Of a stretch of DNA of 64,000 nucleotides, positions 1 to 15,500 are shown one piece after another (the first letter of the stretch is position 1; every line of letters begins with the position of its first letter). Source of the DNA: an uncultured beta proteobacterium (GTDB lineage: Bacteria; Pseudomonadota; Gammaproteobacteria; Burkholderiales; Burkholderiaceae_C); NCBI GenBank assembly GCA_903869595.1, contig CAIPZV010000075.1, positions 1-64,000 on the forward strand, written 5' to 3'. The position numbers and the translations under genes were made by a program. The notes under the pieces were generated by a model that was not told the DNA's origin, made no database searches, and saw only the letters and a program-made list of their open reading frames with translations.

Positions 1-192
1 AAAGGTTTTGGGCTCGGGGATGGGGAATCCCTTAACCACGGCCCGCCCGCTGCTGCCGGACTCCATGGGGTAGCCCTCGCGGTGGTTTTCTCGTACGAGG
101 TAATAAATAAGGCTGGCGAAAAAGACCCAAAACACATAAAGCAGTATTTGGGCTATATCGACGTAGCCAGTGATGTTTCCGACAGTTTGCAT
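1..192 (-). CDS. puhA: Photosynthetic reaction centre H subunit, N-terminal part (cut by window edge)
   Basis: PuhA anchors and caps the L/M reaction-centre core on the cytoplasmic side of the photosynthetic membrane. Only the first 64 codons lie in the window and the frame is open to the edge. They begin MQTVGNITGYVDIAQ, followed by one hydrophobic helix (about residues 11-32) and a basic stretch, the usual start of PuhA. An AAGGAG ribosome site precedes the ATG. It lies 23 bases downstream of lhaA on the same strand, which is the usual lhaA-puhA order in purple bacteria, so it is probably the distal gene of the bchFNBHLM-lhaA-puhA superoperon. Confidence 0.93.
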   Translation of the reverse strand, partial: MQTVGNITGYVDIAQILLYVFWVFFASLIYYLVRENHREGYPMESGSSGRAVVKGFPIPEPKTF

Positions 193-215
193 GGCGACTT
201 CTCCTTCAATGACGA

Positions 216-1652
216 CTAGGTACGTAACTCGGCCAGGCCGAGGGTGGGTGGGACTACGGGCGAAAAAACCGTGCTGCGTTTGACCAAGGGGCCAATCGCA
301 ATCAAGGTGATGAACAGAAATAGCATTTCTACGTGATAGACCATGCTGTAGCCGACAGAAGGGTCGGTCATGGCCGGACCCCACAGGCCTTGGGTGGTGA
401 CGCCGCTCACCAGGTCACGCAAAGCACCGCCGAAGAACATGGCAATACCGGCGGCAGCGGACTGCACCGCACCCCAGGCGCCTAATGCCAGGCCGACAAA
501 CTTGCCCTCCATGCGCATAGCGGTAAACAAGGTGCCAACGGCAAACAAACCGCCGCCAAAACCTATGCCTAATGCGCCCACGCGGAACAGCCAACCGGCC
601 TCCAATGGTGCAGAAAAAATGACTGCTGAAAAGGCCGGTAGACCGGCCAGCGTTCCGTAGGCGGCAAGGCGCATCGGGTCTATGCCTTTGGCCAATTGGC
701 GGCCCGAGACATAAAAGCCAAGCAAACCACCGGCGGCCAACATGGCTGTCAGCGCGCTGGTGGCGCCCACGCTGAGCTTGAGGATTTCGCCGCCATAGGG
801 CTCCAAAATAATGTCCTGCATATTGAAGGCCACGGTGCCAAAAGCCGTAGCCCACAAAAAGCGGCGCGCTTGGGGTATCGCAATGAACTGCGCCCACACT
901 TCTTTGAACTTGGGCTGCACTTGGTTTTTGAGTGCGGCCACACGCTGCGGGTTGCGTGGCTCTTGCTTCCACAGCGCGATGGCGTTGAGCACCAGCACCA
1001 CCAGCGCACTGCCCTGCACTACTTGCACCAAATGCTCTGGGGTGAACTCGGAGAGCAGCACGCTAAAGATCAAGCTACCGCTTACCGCACCGACCAGCAG
1101 CATGGTGTAGAGCAGCGCCACCACGCGCGGGCGCGTCTCTTCGCTGGCCTGGTCAGTGGCCAGGGCCAAACCAGCAGTTTGCGAAGTTTGCAATCCAGCA
1201 CCCACCAGCAAGAACGCCATGCCCGCTGCCGCTTGGCCGACAAAATCAGGCACCTGCACCTGGCCGCGCCCGGACAAGACCAAGAGCGCAAACGGCATTA
1301 CCGCAAGGCCCACAAACTGTATGAGCGTGCCACCCCACATATAGGGCACGCGCCTCCATCCAAAAGCCGACACATGCACGTCCGACTGGTAACCGGTAAC
1401 AGCACGAAACGGGGCCACGACCAAAGGCAGGGCCAGCATCAAAGACACCAGCCAGGCCGGTACGCCCAGCTCAACAATCATCACGCGGTTGAGCGTACCG
1501 ATCATCAGGGCGGTGGTCATGCCCATGGTGAACTTAAACAGCGTTAGGCGCAGCAGGCGCGACAGCGGCAAACCGGCGCTGGCCACGTCGGCAAACGGTA
1601 GCCAGCTGGCCGGCATTTGCTTGGCGTATTTGGCAAAGGTCTTGGCTCTCAT
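216..1652 (-). CDS. lhaA: Light-harvesting complex assembly protein, LhaA/PucC family (MFS fold)
   Basis: The 478-aa polytopic membrane protein belongs to the PucC/LhaA (BCD) branch of the major facilitator superfamily, which assists assembly of light-harvesting 1 around the reaction centre. About twelve hydrophobic segments are visible, and family features such as the early stretch LTLFKFTMGMTTALMIGTLN and GYQSDVH are present. I chose the ATG at 1652 rather than the upstream one because it overlaps the bchM stop as ATGA, the coupling used elsewhere in this operon. It sits between bchM and puhA, as in other purple bacteria. Confidence 0.92.
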   Translation of the reverse strand: MRAKTFAKYAKQMPASWLPFADVASAGLPLSRLLRLTLFKFTMGMTTALMIGTLNRVMIVELGVPAWLVSLMLALPLVVAPFRAVTGYQSDVHVSAFGWRRVPYMWGGTLIQFVGLAVMPFALLVLSGRGQVQVPDFVGQAAAGMAFLLVGAGLQTSQTAGLALATDQASEETRPRVVALLYTMLLVGAVSGSLIFSVLLSEFTPEHLVQVVQGSALVVLVLNAIALWKQEPRNPQRVAALKNQVQPKFKEVWAQFIAIPQARRFLWATAFGTVAFNMQDIILEPYGGEILKLSVGATSALTAMLAAGGLLGFYVSGRQLAKGIDPMRLAAYGTLAGLPAFSAVIFSAPLEAGWLFRVGALGIGFGGGLFAVGTLFTAMRMEGKFVGLALGAWGAVQSAAAGIAMFFGGALRDLVSGVTTQGLWGPAMTDPSVGYSMVYHVEMLFLFITLIAIGPLVKRSTVFSPVVPPTLGLAELRT

Positions 1653-2347
1653 GACCGCAGCCACTCCATAGCTTGGGATTTGTAAAAGCCGCTGGAAACG
1701 CGCTGGGTGCGGGCGCAAGCCCAGCCATCCAAAGCGCTATGCGCCTTCATTAAACGTGCGATGCGCGCTTCGGCCATGGGCTCCAGCCAGGGCGCACGGT
1801 CACCGCGTGGGAATAAGCGACCCACCGAAATCATGGCTGCAAGCAGCGGGGTGCGCGGCGCAAAGGTAAACACAATAGAGCCGCTGGTGCGTTCAGCCAA
1901 CTGCGCAAGCGCATGCACCGCGTCGTCGGTTTGGTAATGGATGATGGAGTCCATGGCCACCACATGGTCGAAGTGACCCAGAGCAGGGTCCAGCATGTCG
2001 CCGCTATGAAACTCCACCAGATGCGCCACGTCCTGCGGGACACGTTCACGCGCCAGATTGACCAGCGTGGGTGACAAATCAATGGCCACCACATGGGCGC
2101 CACGCCGCGCTGCTTCGACTGCCAATGCGCCGGTGCCGCAACCGGCGTCCAGGATACGTTTGCCGCTCAAGTCCTCGCTCAGCCAGGACAGCAAAGTGGC
2201 GCGCATGCGGTCGCGCCCGGCACGCACGGTGGCGCGGATGCGGCCCACCGGTGCATCCGAGGTCAGCTTGGCCCAGGCGGCAGCGGCGGTGCGATCGAAA
2301 TAGTTTTCGATCTGGCCGCGTCGTTCCTGGTAGGTCGCGTTGCTCAT
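1649..2347 (-). CDS. bchM: Magnesium-protoporphyrin IX O-methyltransferase
   Basis: BchM transfers a methyl group from SAM to the C13 propionate of Mg-protoporphyrin IX, the step after BchH/I/D chelation. The 232-aa protein has the SAM motif ILDAGCGTGA at residues 65-74 and the family N-terminus with YFDRTAAAAW. The start at 2347 is preceded by GAGG at a good distance. An ATG 18 bases upstream would overlap bchL and has no better ribosome site. The stop overlaps the lhaA start. Its by-product SAH links it to the SAH-riboswitch operon elsewhere in the window. Confidence 0.93.
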   Translation of the reverse strand: MSNATYQERRGQIENYFDRTAAAAWAKLTSDAPVGRIRATVRAGRDRMRATLLSWLSEDLSGKRILDAGCGTGALAVEAARRGAHVVAIDLSPTLVNLARERVPQDVAHLVEFHSGDMLDPALGHFDHVVAMDSIIHYQTDDAVHALAQLAERTSGSIVFTFAPRTPLLAAMISVGRLFPRGDRAPWLEPMAEARIARLMKAHSALDGWACARTQRVSSGFYKSQAMEWLRS

Positions 2348-2357
2348 GCTGTTTGCC

Positions 2358-7025
<4,668 letters not shown>

Positions 7026-7054
<29 letters not shown>

Positions 7055-8627
7055 AAAGTGTCTCCACCGTAATCACCGATAAACCATGCTCGGATGCATA
7101 GCGCTCGGTATTTCGCCGGGCCTTGCCGCGTACGAAGAACGGTATTTTTTTCAATTCTTTCTCGGCACCGGCGTCCCAGGTGCAGGCGCCGCCAGTGTTG
7201 GTTTTGTCAGCGGCCATGGTCAACGTGACGGCTTCTTGTGTGACCTGGGGCGCGGCCTCAATCGCAACCACTACCGGCTCGGGCGCGGGCTGCATGCGCG
7301 CGGCGCCACCCAGGTGCGAAGGAGCCGCGTCTTCGTGGAATTCAGAGTCGCCCCGGAACATGCCGATGAGGTGTTCCTCCAGCCCCATCATGAGCGGATG
7401 GACCCAGGTGTCAAACAACACGTTGGCGCCTTCAAAACCCATTTGCGGCGCATAGCGGGCCGGGAAATCTTGCACATGCACTGGCGCAGAAATCACGGCG
7501 CAGGGCACGCCCAGGCGCTTGGCGATGTGGCGCTCCATTTGCGTACCTAACACCAGCTCGGGCTGTAGCTCGGCAATGCGCGATTCGATTTCCAGGTAGT
7601 CGTCGCTGATGAGTGCCTCGACGCCATACAGCTTGGCCGCATCACGCACTTCGCGCGCAAATTCGCGGCTGTAAGTGCCTATGCCCACCACGGCAAAACC
7701 CATTTCTTCGGCAGCCACTTTGGCCGCTGCGACTGCATGCGTGGCATCACCAAACACAAACACACGCTTGCCTGTGAGGTAGGTGGAATCCACCGAGCGG
7801 GCATACCACTGGGCACGCGAATCGACCTTGGCTAAAGCGGTCTCGGGGTCTAGTCCGGCCAAGCCCGCAACTTCGCGGACAAAAGCGCGCGTGGCGCCCA
7901 CGCCGATAGGGATGGTTTTGCTAAAGGGCTGACCGTAGCTGCGTTCCAGCCATTGCGCGCTGAGCCGGGCAATTTCGGGGTACAGCACGACGTTGAAATC
8001 GGCCTCTGCCAGACGGGCCAAGTCGGCTGGGGTAGCGCTTTGGGGCGCGACCACGTTGATGGCGATGCCCATGTCGGTGAGCAGCTTGCGGATTTCGGTG
8101 AGGTCATCGCGGTGGCGAAAGCCCAAGGCACTGGGGCCCAAAATATTGCAACTGGGAACGCGTCCTTCTTGCGGCGGTTCGCGGCGCGGTTTGGACAAAT
8201 GGCGCACCAGTTGGTAAAAGGTTTCGGAGGCGCCCCAGTTTTCTTTGCGTTGGTAAGAAGGCAACTCCAAAGCCACGACCGGCACCGGCAGATCTAGGGC
8301 CTTGCACAAGCCGCCGGGGTCGTCCTGGATCAGCTCGGCAGTGCAGGACGAGCCCACCAACATGGCTTGCGGCGCAAAGCGCTCGAAGGCCTGGCGCGCT
8401 GCAGTTTTGAAGAGCTCGGCGGTATCGCCGCCCAGGTCACGCGCCTGGAAGGTGGTGTAGGTGACAGGCGGGCGCTTTTGCAGGCGCTCGATCATGGTGA
8501 ATAGCAAATCGGCGTAGGTATCGCCTTGGGGTGCGTGCAGCACGTAATGCACGCCTTCCATGGCCGTGGCAATACGCATGGCACCCACATGGGGCGGTCC
8601 TTCGTAAGTCCACAAGGTCAGTTGCAT
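7026..8627 (-). CDS. bchB: Light-independent protochlorophyllide reductase, subunit B
   Basis: BchB forms the catalytic (BchNB)2 tetramer that reduces ring D of protochlorophyllide. The 533-aa protein starts [13 protein letters not shown], the conserved BchB N-terminus, so the open 38 codons upstream were excluded. Asp36, in [10 protein letters not shown], matches the unusual aspartate ligand of the NB cluster. The C-terminal part carries the protochlorophyllide-binding domain typical of BchB ([20 protein letters not shown]). It lies 13 bases after bchN and overlaps bchH. Confidence 0.95.
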
Positions 8628-8640
8628 GCTGCTGCTCTCT

Positions 8641-10493
<1,853 letters not shown>

Positions 10494-10500
10494 GGGAACC

Positions 10501-10529
10501 AATTTATCCCCACTTTGGATAAATGTCAA
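10501..10529 (-). promoter_or_regulatory. Candidate sigma70-type promoter of the bchF superoperon
   Basis: On the minus strand TTGACA (10529-10524) and TAAATT (10506-10501) are separated by exactly 17 bases. The -10 hexamer ends seven bases before the bchF ATG, which would put the start point at or next to the start codon. The -35 hexamer is embedded in a PpsR-like half site. This is a motif match only. Confidence 0.5.
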
Positions 10530-10557
10530 CTTTTTGTTACGTAAATATAATTTGACA
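10524..10557. promoter_or_regulatory. Paired PpsR/CrtJ-like sites before bchF
   Basis: The known PpsR/CrtJ consensus is TGT-N12-ACA. Here TGT-N12-ACG (10524-10541) and CGT-N12-ACA (10540-10557) overlap by the two bases CG (10540-10541) within a central ACGT, giving a larger inverted arrangement TGTCAA-N22-TTGACA. Each site differs from consensus by one base. Placement over the bchF -35 region fits repression by the adjacent ppsR product. Confidence 0.55.
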
Positions 10558-10565
10558 CTTACAAT

Positions 10566-10588
10566 ATCCCGAGTGTTTTTATCGGGAT
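10566..10588. promoter_or_regulatory. Inverted repeat ATCCCGA-N9-TCGGGAT in the bchF-aerR gap
   Basis: A perfect 7-bp inverted repeat with a 9-base spacer lies between the PpsR-like sites and the aerR gene. It could be an operator or a weak hairpin. I do not recognise the motif. Confidence 0.3.
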
Positions 10589-10632
10589 TGAAAATTACTT
10601 TGACCTGAATCGATTTGGAGCGTACAACGGGA

Positions 10633-10652
10633 TTGACACTGGAAAGAGTCAA
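10633..10652. promoter_or_regulatory. Palindrome TTGACACT-N4-AGAGTCAA before aerR
   Basis: This is an inverted repeat with one mismatch, nearly identical to the perfect palindrome TTGACACT-N4-AGTGTCAA before bchG. Both lie in photosynthesis-gene promoter regions, which suggests a shared operator, perhaps for PpsR, since each arm contains a TGT/ACA triplet. Confidence 0.4.
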
Positions 10653-10772
10653 GGGATTTCGTCATCGGTCGGCACTGTGCGCGGCTGGCGCCACCCCGGG
10701 CTGCTTTCCCTGCCCCTCAAGGGCGATCCGAATAACAAGACGGGACAATTCCTTTAAACAGGAGAGAAAAAC

Positions 10773-11699
10773 ATGGGGTCATCCAACCGGAGCACCTTGG
10801 TGAGCGATGCAGGTTTAAGCGAGGGCAGACAGGCCGAAGGCTGGCAGGGCACGCAGGGTTCTGCCCATGGCGATTTTGTGGGTCGCAATGACGCGGAGCG
10901 CATTCTGAATGCATCAGACCATACGGTGGCGGTGCTGGCGCAAGCCATTCAGCATGAAATCATCCCCCGCCTGATGCTCGCGCACCGCACGCCGATTGAG
11001 TGTGATGTGCCTCCTGGGGTAGTCACCGTACAGGTAAGCGCAGAGGAAGTGGCGACTTTCGGGCAGCTGATCCTGACCCGCAGCGAGGAGCAGGCCTTGG
11101 CCTGTATCACCCGCATGCGTGCCGCCGGCGCACCCATTGAGGCGATTTATCTCGATTTGCTGGCCCCGGCCGCCCGCTACCTGGGCGAACTCTGGGAAGA
11201 TGATTTGTGTGATTTCACCGACGTCACGATCGGTTTGGGACGACTGCAAAAAATGCTGCGCGACCTCAATACCGAAGTCGAAGCGACCAGAAACCCCACG
11301 GCCAACGGACTGAGTATTTTGCTGGTCCCCACCCCGGGAGAGCAGCACACCTTCGGCTTGGCCATGGTGGCTGAACTATTTCGCAAACAAGGCTGGGAAG
11401 TAGTGGGCGGGCCCTATGAGTTGGCTGATTCACCCCAAATGCTGACGGGGCAGCGCGCGTTTGATGTGGTCGGTTTTTCACTGGCGACCTCCGTCAATTT
11501 AAACAATCTGAAAAAGACCATCGCAGAAGTTCGTAAAGCCTCTAAAAATAAAGGCGTGTGCATAATGGTTGGAGGCCCGCTGTTTACCTTGCACCCTGAA
11601 TACGGGTCTGACATTGGCGCCGACTTGGTGGCCAGCGATGCCCAACAGGCACCCTCACTGGTGCGTCTGCACCTTGCTAGCAGCGGCCCGCTGCAATAA
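10773..11699 (+). CDS. aerR: AerR/PpaA-type cobalamin-binding antirepressor
   Basis: AerR/PpaA proteins bind cobalamin and modulate the PpsR/CrtJ repressor of photosynthesis genes. The 308-aa protein has a variable N-terminus and a helical region ending YLGELWEDDLCDFTDVTIGL, which matches the cap domain of the family. A Rossmann-like B12-binding domain follows (about residues 180-300) with LLVPTPGEQHTFGLAMV and GFSLATSVNLNNL. AGGAGA precedes the ATG. It is divergent from bchF and 31 bases before ppsR, the classic aerR-ppsR pairing. It could equally be called ppaA. Confidence 0.88.
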   Translation: MGSSNRSTLVSDAGLSEGRQAEGWQGTQGSAHGDFVGRNDAERILNASDHTVAVLAQAIQHEIIPRLMLAHRTPIECDVPPGVVTVQVSAEEVATFGQLILTRSEEQALACITRMRAAGAPIEAIYLDLLAPAARYLGELWEDDLCDFTDVTIGLGRLQKMLRDLNTEVEATRNPTANGLSILLVPTPGEQHTFGLAMVAELFRKQGWEVVGGPYELADSPQMLTGQRAFDVVGFSLATSVNLNNLKKTIAEVRKASKNKGVCIMVGGPLFTLHPEYGSDIGADLVASDAQQAPSLVRLHLASSGPLQ

Positions 11700-11730
11700 G
11701 TTTGAATCCCCTTAAATACTTGGAAACCCT

Positions 11731-13197
11731 ATGAACCAGCTCCTCGAGACTGCCCCTACCCAGCAAGCGGGGCGTTTTGATCAAGCGCAGCGCTATTTTG
11801 ATCGCCTGGATGCCGATACGGTCTCCCGGCTGATTACCGCCGCTGCGGACGTGGTGCTGGTCATGGATGTCAACGGTGTCATCCAAGATGCCGCCTTTGG
11901 CAATGATGAGTTGATGAGCCACGGCTACTCCCATTGGATGGGCAAACCCTGGAGTCAGACGGTCACCGAGGAAAGCAAAACCAAAGTAGCCTCCATGTTG
12001 CGGGACCTGGGCACGGGCAAAGGCGCCAAATGGCGCCATTTGAACCAACAGGCCAACGACGGCACGGACATACCGCTGTCTTATTCGCTGATCCAGGTGC
12101 CGCCCACGCCCGGAAACAACCCGGCGCACGCCATCGCATTCGGTCGTGATCTGCGGCCCCAGGCGGCCTTGCAGCAAAAATTGGTGGCGGCACAGCGGTC
12201 CATGGAGCGCGATTACTGGCAACTCAAACACGTAGAAACGCGGTACCGCTTGTTGTTCCAGGTCTCTTCCGAAGCCCTACTCATACTGGACGCCAATACC
12301 GAAAAGCTCGAAGAGTCCAACCCCGCGGCGCAAGCGCTGTTTGGCGAAGCGCTGGGCAAATCTGGGTGGAGCCTGGGGACTAGCTTGGATAAGCGCAGCA
12401 GTACCGCGCTGAGCCAAGCCTTATCGGGCTTGCGCGCCAGCGGTCAATCGGAACCCCTGGACATACGTTTGGTACCCAGCAACACCGAACTCAGTGTCTC
12501 CGTGTCCTTGTTCAGGCAAGAGCAGTCAGCGCATTTTCTGTTGCGCATAAGCCCTAAAAACCGTTTGGCTGACTCCTCGCTTAACGCCAATGCCAAACAA
12601 GTGCTCACCGATGTTATGGAAAGCGCGCCTGACGCCTTTGTAGTCACCGATTTAGGCGGCAATGTGCTCACAGCGAACCGCGCCTTTTTACAACTGGCCC
12701 AGGTCAGCAATGAGGCCTTGGTGCGCGGGGAATCCTTAGAGCGCTGGCTCGGGCGTGCCGGCGTCGATTTGAGTGTGCTGATTTCCAATTTGCGCCAGCG
12801 CGATGTGGTGCGCCTGTTTGCCACCCGCATGCGCGGCGACTACGGCTCGACCACGGACGTAGAAATCTCTGCGGTGGCCGTGACCACCGGCGAGCAGCGC
12901 TGCCTGGGCTTTACCATCCGCGACGTCGGCCTGCGTTTGAACAACGAGGCCAAGCCGGGCCGCGAATTACCACGCTCCACTGGCCAGATGACCGAACTGG
13001 TGGGCCGCGTACCGCTCAAAGACATCGTTCGTGAGACCACCGACCTGATCGAGCAGCTTTGCATCGAAGCGGCTCTGGAGCTGACCGGCGACAACCGGGC
13101 TTCCGCGGCGGAAATGCTGGGCCTTTCGCGCCAAAGCTTGTACGTAAAGCTGCGCCGCTTTGGTATGAGCGACGCCACGGCAGAAAACGAAAGCTAA
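11731..13197 (+). CDS. ppsR: Redox/light-responsive photosynthesis repressor PpsR/CrtJ
   Basis: This transcriptional repressor acts on bch, crt and puc genes under aerobic conditions. The 488-aa protein has an N-terminal domain and PAS domains spanning about residues 30-420 (one starts ITAAADVVLVMDVNGVIQDA, another DVMESAPDAFVVTDLGGNV). A C-terminal FIS-type helix-turn-helix follows (NRASAAEMLGLSRQSLYVKL, about 455-475). Cys444 lies just before the HTH in EQLCIEAALEL, the position of the redox-active cysteine in CrtJ. Candidate TGT-N12-ACA sites lie before bchF and bchG. The ribosome site is weak. Confidence 0.92.
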   Translation: MNQLLETAPTQQAGRFDQAQRYFDRLDADTVSRLITAAADVVLVMDVNGVIQDAAFGNDELMSHGYSHWMGKPWSQTVTEESKTKVASMLRDLGTGKGAKWRHLNQQANDGTDIPLSYSLIQVPPTPGNNPAHAIAFGRDLRPQAALQQKLVAAQRSMERDYWQLKHVETRYRLLFQVSSEALLILDANTEKLEESNPAAQALFGEALGKSGWSLGTSLDKRSSTALSQALSGLRASGQSEPLDIRLVPSNTELSVSVSLFRQEQSAHFLLRISPKNRLADSSLNANAKQVLTDVMESAPDAFVVTDLGGNVLTANRAFLQLAQVSNEALVRGESLERWLGRAGVDLSVLISNLRQRDVVRLFATRMRGDYGSTTDVEISAVAVTTGEQRCLGFTIRDVGLRLNNEAKPGRELPRSTGQMTELVGRVPLKDIVRETTDLIEQLCIEAALELTGDNRASAAEMLGLSRQSLYVKLRRFGMSDATAENES

Positions 13198-13249
13198 GCT
13201 TTGCTGCGGTGCCTGCGCCACGCTGGCACTAGGGATAAACCATAAGAAG

Positions 13250-13267
13250 TGTAAATTTATCTTGACA
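13250..13267. promoter_or_regulatory. Perfect PpsR/CrtJ site TGT-N12-ACA before bchG
   Basis: The sequence matches the TGT-N12-ACA consensus exactly and ends 31 bases before the bchG ATG. Its last bases form the -35 hexamer TTGACA of the candidate bchG promoter, so binding would block RNA polymerase. Confidence 0.65.
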
Positions 13268-13281
13268 CTCGCAAGTGTCAA
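13262..13281. promoter_or_regulatory. Perfect palindrome TTGACACT-N4-AGTGTCAA before bchG
   Basis: Eight-base arms are exact reverse complements around CGCA. The palindrome overlaps the PpsR-like site on its left and the promoter spacer. A near copy is found before aerR at 10633-10652. Confidence 0.55.
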
Positions 13282-13290
13282 GAGTAAAAC
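13262..13290 (+). promoter_or_regulatory. Candidate sigma70-type promoter of bchG
   Basis: TTGACA (13262-13267) and TAAAAC (13285-13290) are separated by 17 bases. The -10 hexamer ends eight bases before the bchG ATG, the same geometry as bchF, so the transcript could be leaderless or nearly so. Confidence 0.45.
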
Positions 13291-13298
13291 CTTCTGGC

Positions 13299-14186
13299 AT
13301 GGCACTGCCCCAATTTTCCGCAATTACCGAGCTGTTCAAGCCCATCACTTGGTTTCCACCTATGTGGGCTTTCGCCTGCGGCGTGGTGGCCTCGGGCGTA
13401 CCCATGGACGGCAAATGGCTGCTGGCCATCATCGGGGTGGCGCTGGCCGGCCCCTTTGTCTGCGCCACCAGCCAGGCGGTGAACGACTGGTTTGACCGCC
13501 ATGTGGACGCTATCAACGAGCCGCAACGCCCTATTCCTTCGGGGCGTATGCCCGGGCGCTGGGGCTTGTACATCGCAGTGATTTGGACCTTGGTATCGCT
13601 GGCAGTAGCCAGCTTGCTCGGACCCTGGGGTTTTGGCGCGGCCGTCTTGGGGCTGCTGCTGGCCTGGGCCTACAGCGCGCCGCCGCTGCGACTCAAAGAA
13701 AACGGTTGGTGGGGCAATGCTGCTTGCGGCATTAGCTACGAAGGTATTGCCTGGACCACCGGCGCCGCTGTGATGGCCGGAGGCCAGATGCCCGATCTGC
13801 GCTCACTCTGGCTGGCCTTGCTCTACAGCATGGGCACCCACGGCATCATGACACTCAATGATTTCAAAGCCGTCGCCGGCGACCGCGCCATGGGCGTGCG
13901 CTCGCTGCCAGTGCAACTGGGCGAGCAGCGCGCGGCCAACGTGGCCTGCTGGTTCATGGCCTTGCCACAAGTTGTGGTCATCATTCTTTTATTCGCCTGG
14001 GGTCAGCCCGGGCGCGGCCTGGCAGTGGCGGTACTGCTGGGCATTCAGGTGCTGATGATGGATTATTTTTTGACGCGCGTGAGCCAAAGAGCGCTTTGGT
14101 ATAGCGGCTTTGGTGTGCCTTTTTTTGTGGCTGGAATGATGGTGAGCGCATTTGCTTTGCGCGCCTTGATTCAGGCAGTAGCGTGA
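13299..14186 (+). CDS. bchG: Bacteriochlorophyll synthase (geranylgeranyl/phytyl transferase)
   Basis: BchG is a UbiA-family membrane prenyltransferase that esterifies bacteriochlorophyllide. The 295-aa protein has about eight hydrophobic helices and the first aspartate-rich motif NDWFDRHVD at residues 62-70, followed by INEPQRPIPSG. The second motif, in NDFKAVAGDRAMG, lies near residue 186. An in-frame GTG at 13275 would lie inside a palindrome and promoter, so the ATG at 13299 is preferred. No clear Shine-Dalgarno sequence is present. It follows ppsR by 101 bases and precedes bchP. Confidence 0.93.
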   Translation: MALPQFSAITELFKPITWFPPMWAFACGVVASGVPMDGKWLLAIIGVALAGPFVCATSQAVNDWFDRHVDAINEPQRPIPSGRMPGRWGLYIAVIWTLVSLAVASLLGPWGFGAAVLGLLLAWAYSAPPLRLKENGWWGNAACGISYEGIAWTTGAAVMAGGQMPDLRSLWLALLYSMGTHGIMTLNDFKAVAGDRAMGVRSLPVQLGEQRAANVACWFMALPQVVVIILLFAWGQPGRGLAVAVLLGIQVLMMDYFLTRVSQRALWYSGFGVPFFVAGMMVSAFALRALIQAVA

Positions 14187-14291
14187 AGGAGCGGCACGCG
14201 CTAATGGGGACGCAGGGGGCGGCGATACACCAGCACGCGCTGAACGCGCGGCACAGGCTTTTAGGCTTTGCATAAGCAAGGAGTTCATGCA

Positions 14292-15500
14292 ATGGAAACG
14301 ACAGAAACATTTGACGTAGTAGTGGTAGGTGGTGGCCCTGCAGGCGCCACGGCAGCGCACACGCTGGCGCAGCGCGGGCTTTCGGTCATGCTGCTAGACC
14401 GGGCCGGGCGCATCAAACCCTGCGGCGGCGCAATACCGCCGCGCTTGATCAAGGATTACGCTATCCCCGACCATTTGCTGGTCGCCAAGGCGAAGTCGGC
14501 GCGCATGATTGCGCCTAGCGATCACAAAGTGGATATCCCGATCGACAACGGTTTTGTCGGCATGGTAGACCGTGCGGAATTTGACGAATGGCTGCGCGAA
14601 CGCGCCGCCCGCGCAGGTGCGGTGCGGCGCATAGGCACTTTTGACAAACTCAGCCGCGATGCCGATGGCGTGAGCGTGGTGCACTACCAGGCGCGCGAGC
14701 GCTCGCAGCGCGGTGAAGGTAGTCCAGCGCAGGTGCGGGCGCGCAGCATCATCGGGGCCGATGGTGCCAAGTCGCAAGTGGCACGCCAGGCTGGCGTGGA
14801 TGGCGCCAAGGACACGCAATATGTGTTCGCTTACCACGAGATCGTCAAAGCCCCGGCCATCAAGCCCGCAGGCTATGACGGCACACGCTGTGATGTGTAT
14901 TACCAAGGCCTGCTCTCGCCGGATTTTTACGGCTGGGTGTTTCCGCATGGTGATACCTTGAGCATCGGCACTGGAAGCGCGGATAAGGGTTTTTCGTTAC
15001 GCCATGCTGTTGCCCAATTGCGCCAGGCCTCTGGCCTAGCCCAGGCCGAGGTATTGCGCCGCGAAGGTGCACCGCTACCGATGAAGCCGCTCAAACGCTG
15101 GGACAACGGGCGTGATGTGGTGCTGGCCGGGGACGCAGCGGGTGTGGTGGCTCCTGCCTCGGGCGAAGGCATTTATTACGCCATGTACGGCGGGGAGCTG
15201 GCAGCCCATGCCGTCGAAAAATTGCTGCATACCGGCGAGGTGAAGAGCCTTCTCTATGCGCGTAAAGAATTTATGCGTGCGCACCGCACGGTGTTTACCG
15301 TGCTGGGCATCATGCAATGGTTTTGGTACAGCAGCGAAAAGCGGCGCGAGCGCTTTGTCAAAATTTGCGAAGACCGCGATGTGCAGCAACTCACTTTTGA
15401 GTCGTATATGAACAAGCAGTTGGTGCGCAAAAAACCGATGGCCCATGTGCGTATCTTTTTCAAGGACATGGCGCATTTGCTCGGATTGGCCAAAGTGTGA
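14292..15500 (+). CDS. bchP: Geranylgeranyl reductase (bacteriochlorophyll a)
   Basis: BchP reduces the geranylgeranyl tail to phytyl. The 402-aa flavoprotein has the FAD Rossmann motif VVVGGGPAGATAA near the N-terminus, the CGGAIPPRL block typical of BchP, and the second FAD motif VLAGDAAGVVAPASGEGIYYAM. AAGGAG sits eight bases before the ATG. Its stop overlaps the GTG of the following 92-aa gene, so the two are probably co-translated. Confidence 0.94.
   Translation: METTETFDVVVVGGGPAGATAAHTLAQRGLSVMLLDRAGRIKPCGGAIPPRLIKDYAIPDHLLVAKAKSARMIAPSDHKVDIPIDNGFVGMVDRAEFDEWLRERAARAGAVRRIGTFDKLSRDADGVSVVHYQARERSQRGEGSPAQVRARSIIGADGAKSQVARQAGVDGAKDTQYVFAYHEIVKAPAIKPAGYDGTRCDVYYQGLLSPDFYGWVFPHGDTLSIGTGSADKGFSLRHAVAQLRQASGLAQAEVLRREGAPLPMKPLKRWDNGRDVVLAGDAAGVVAPASGEGIYYAMYGGELAAHAVEKLLHTGEVKSLLYARKEFMRAHRTVFTVLGIMQWFWYSSEKRRERFVKICEDRDVQQLTFESYMNKQLVRKKPMAHVRIFFKDMAHLLGLAKV

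Noticed and set aside
13275..13299. GTG start of bchG at 13275
   Set aside because: The codon lies within a perfect palindrome and the promoter spacer, and the conserved protein starts near the ATG at 13299.
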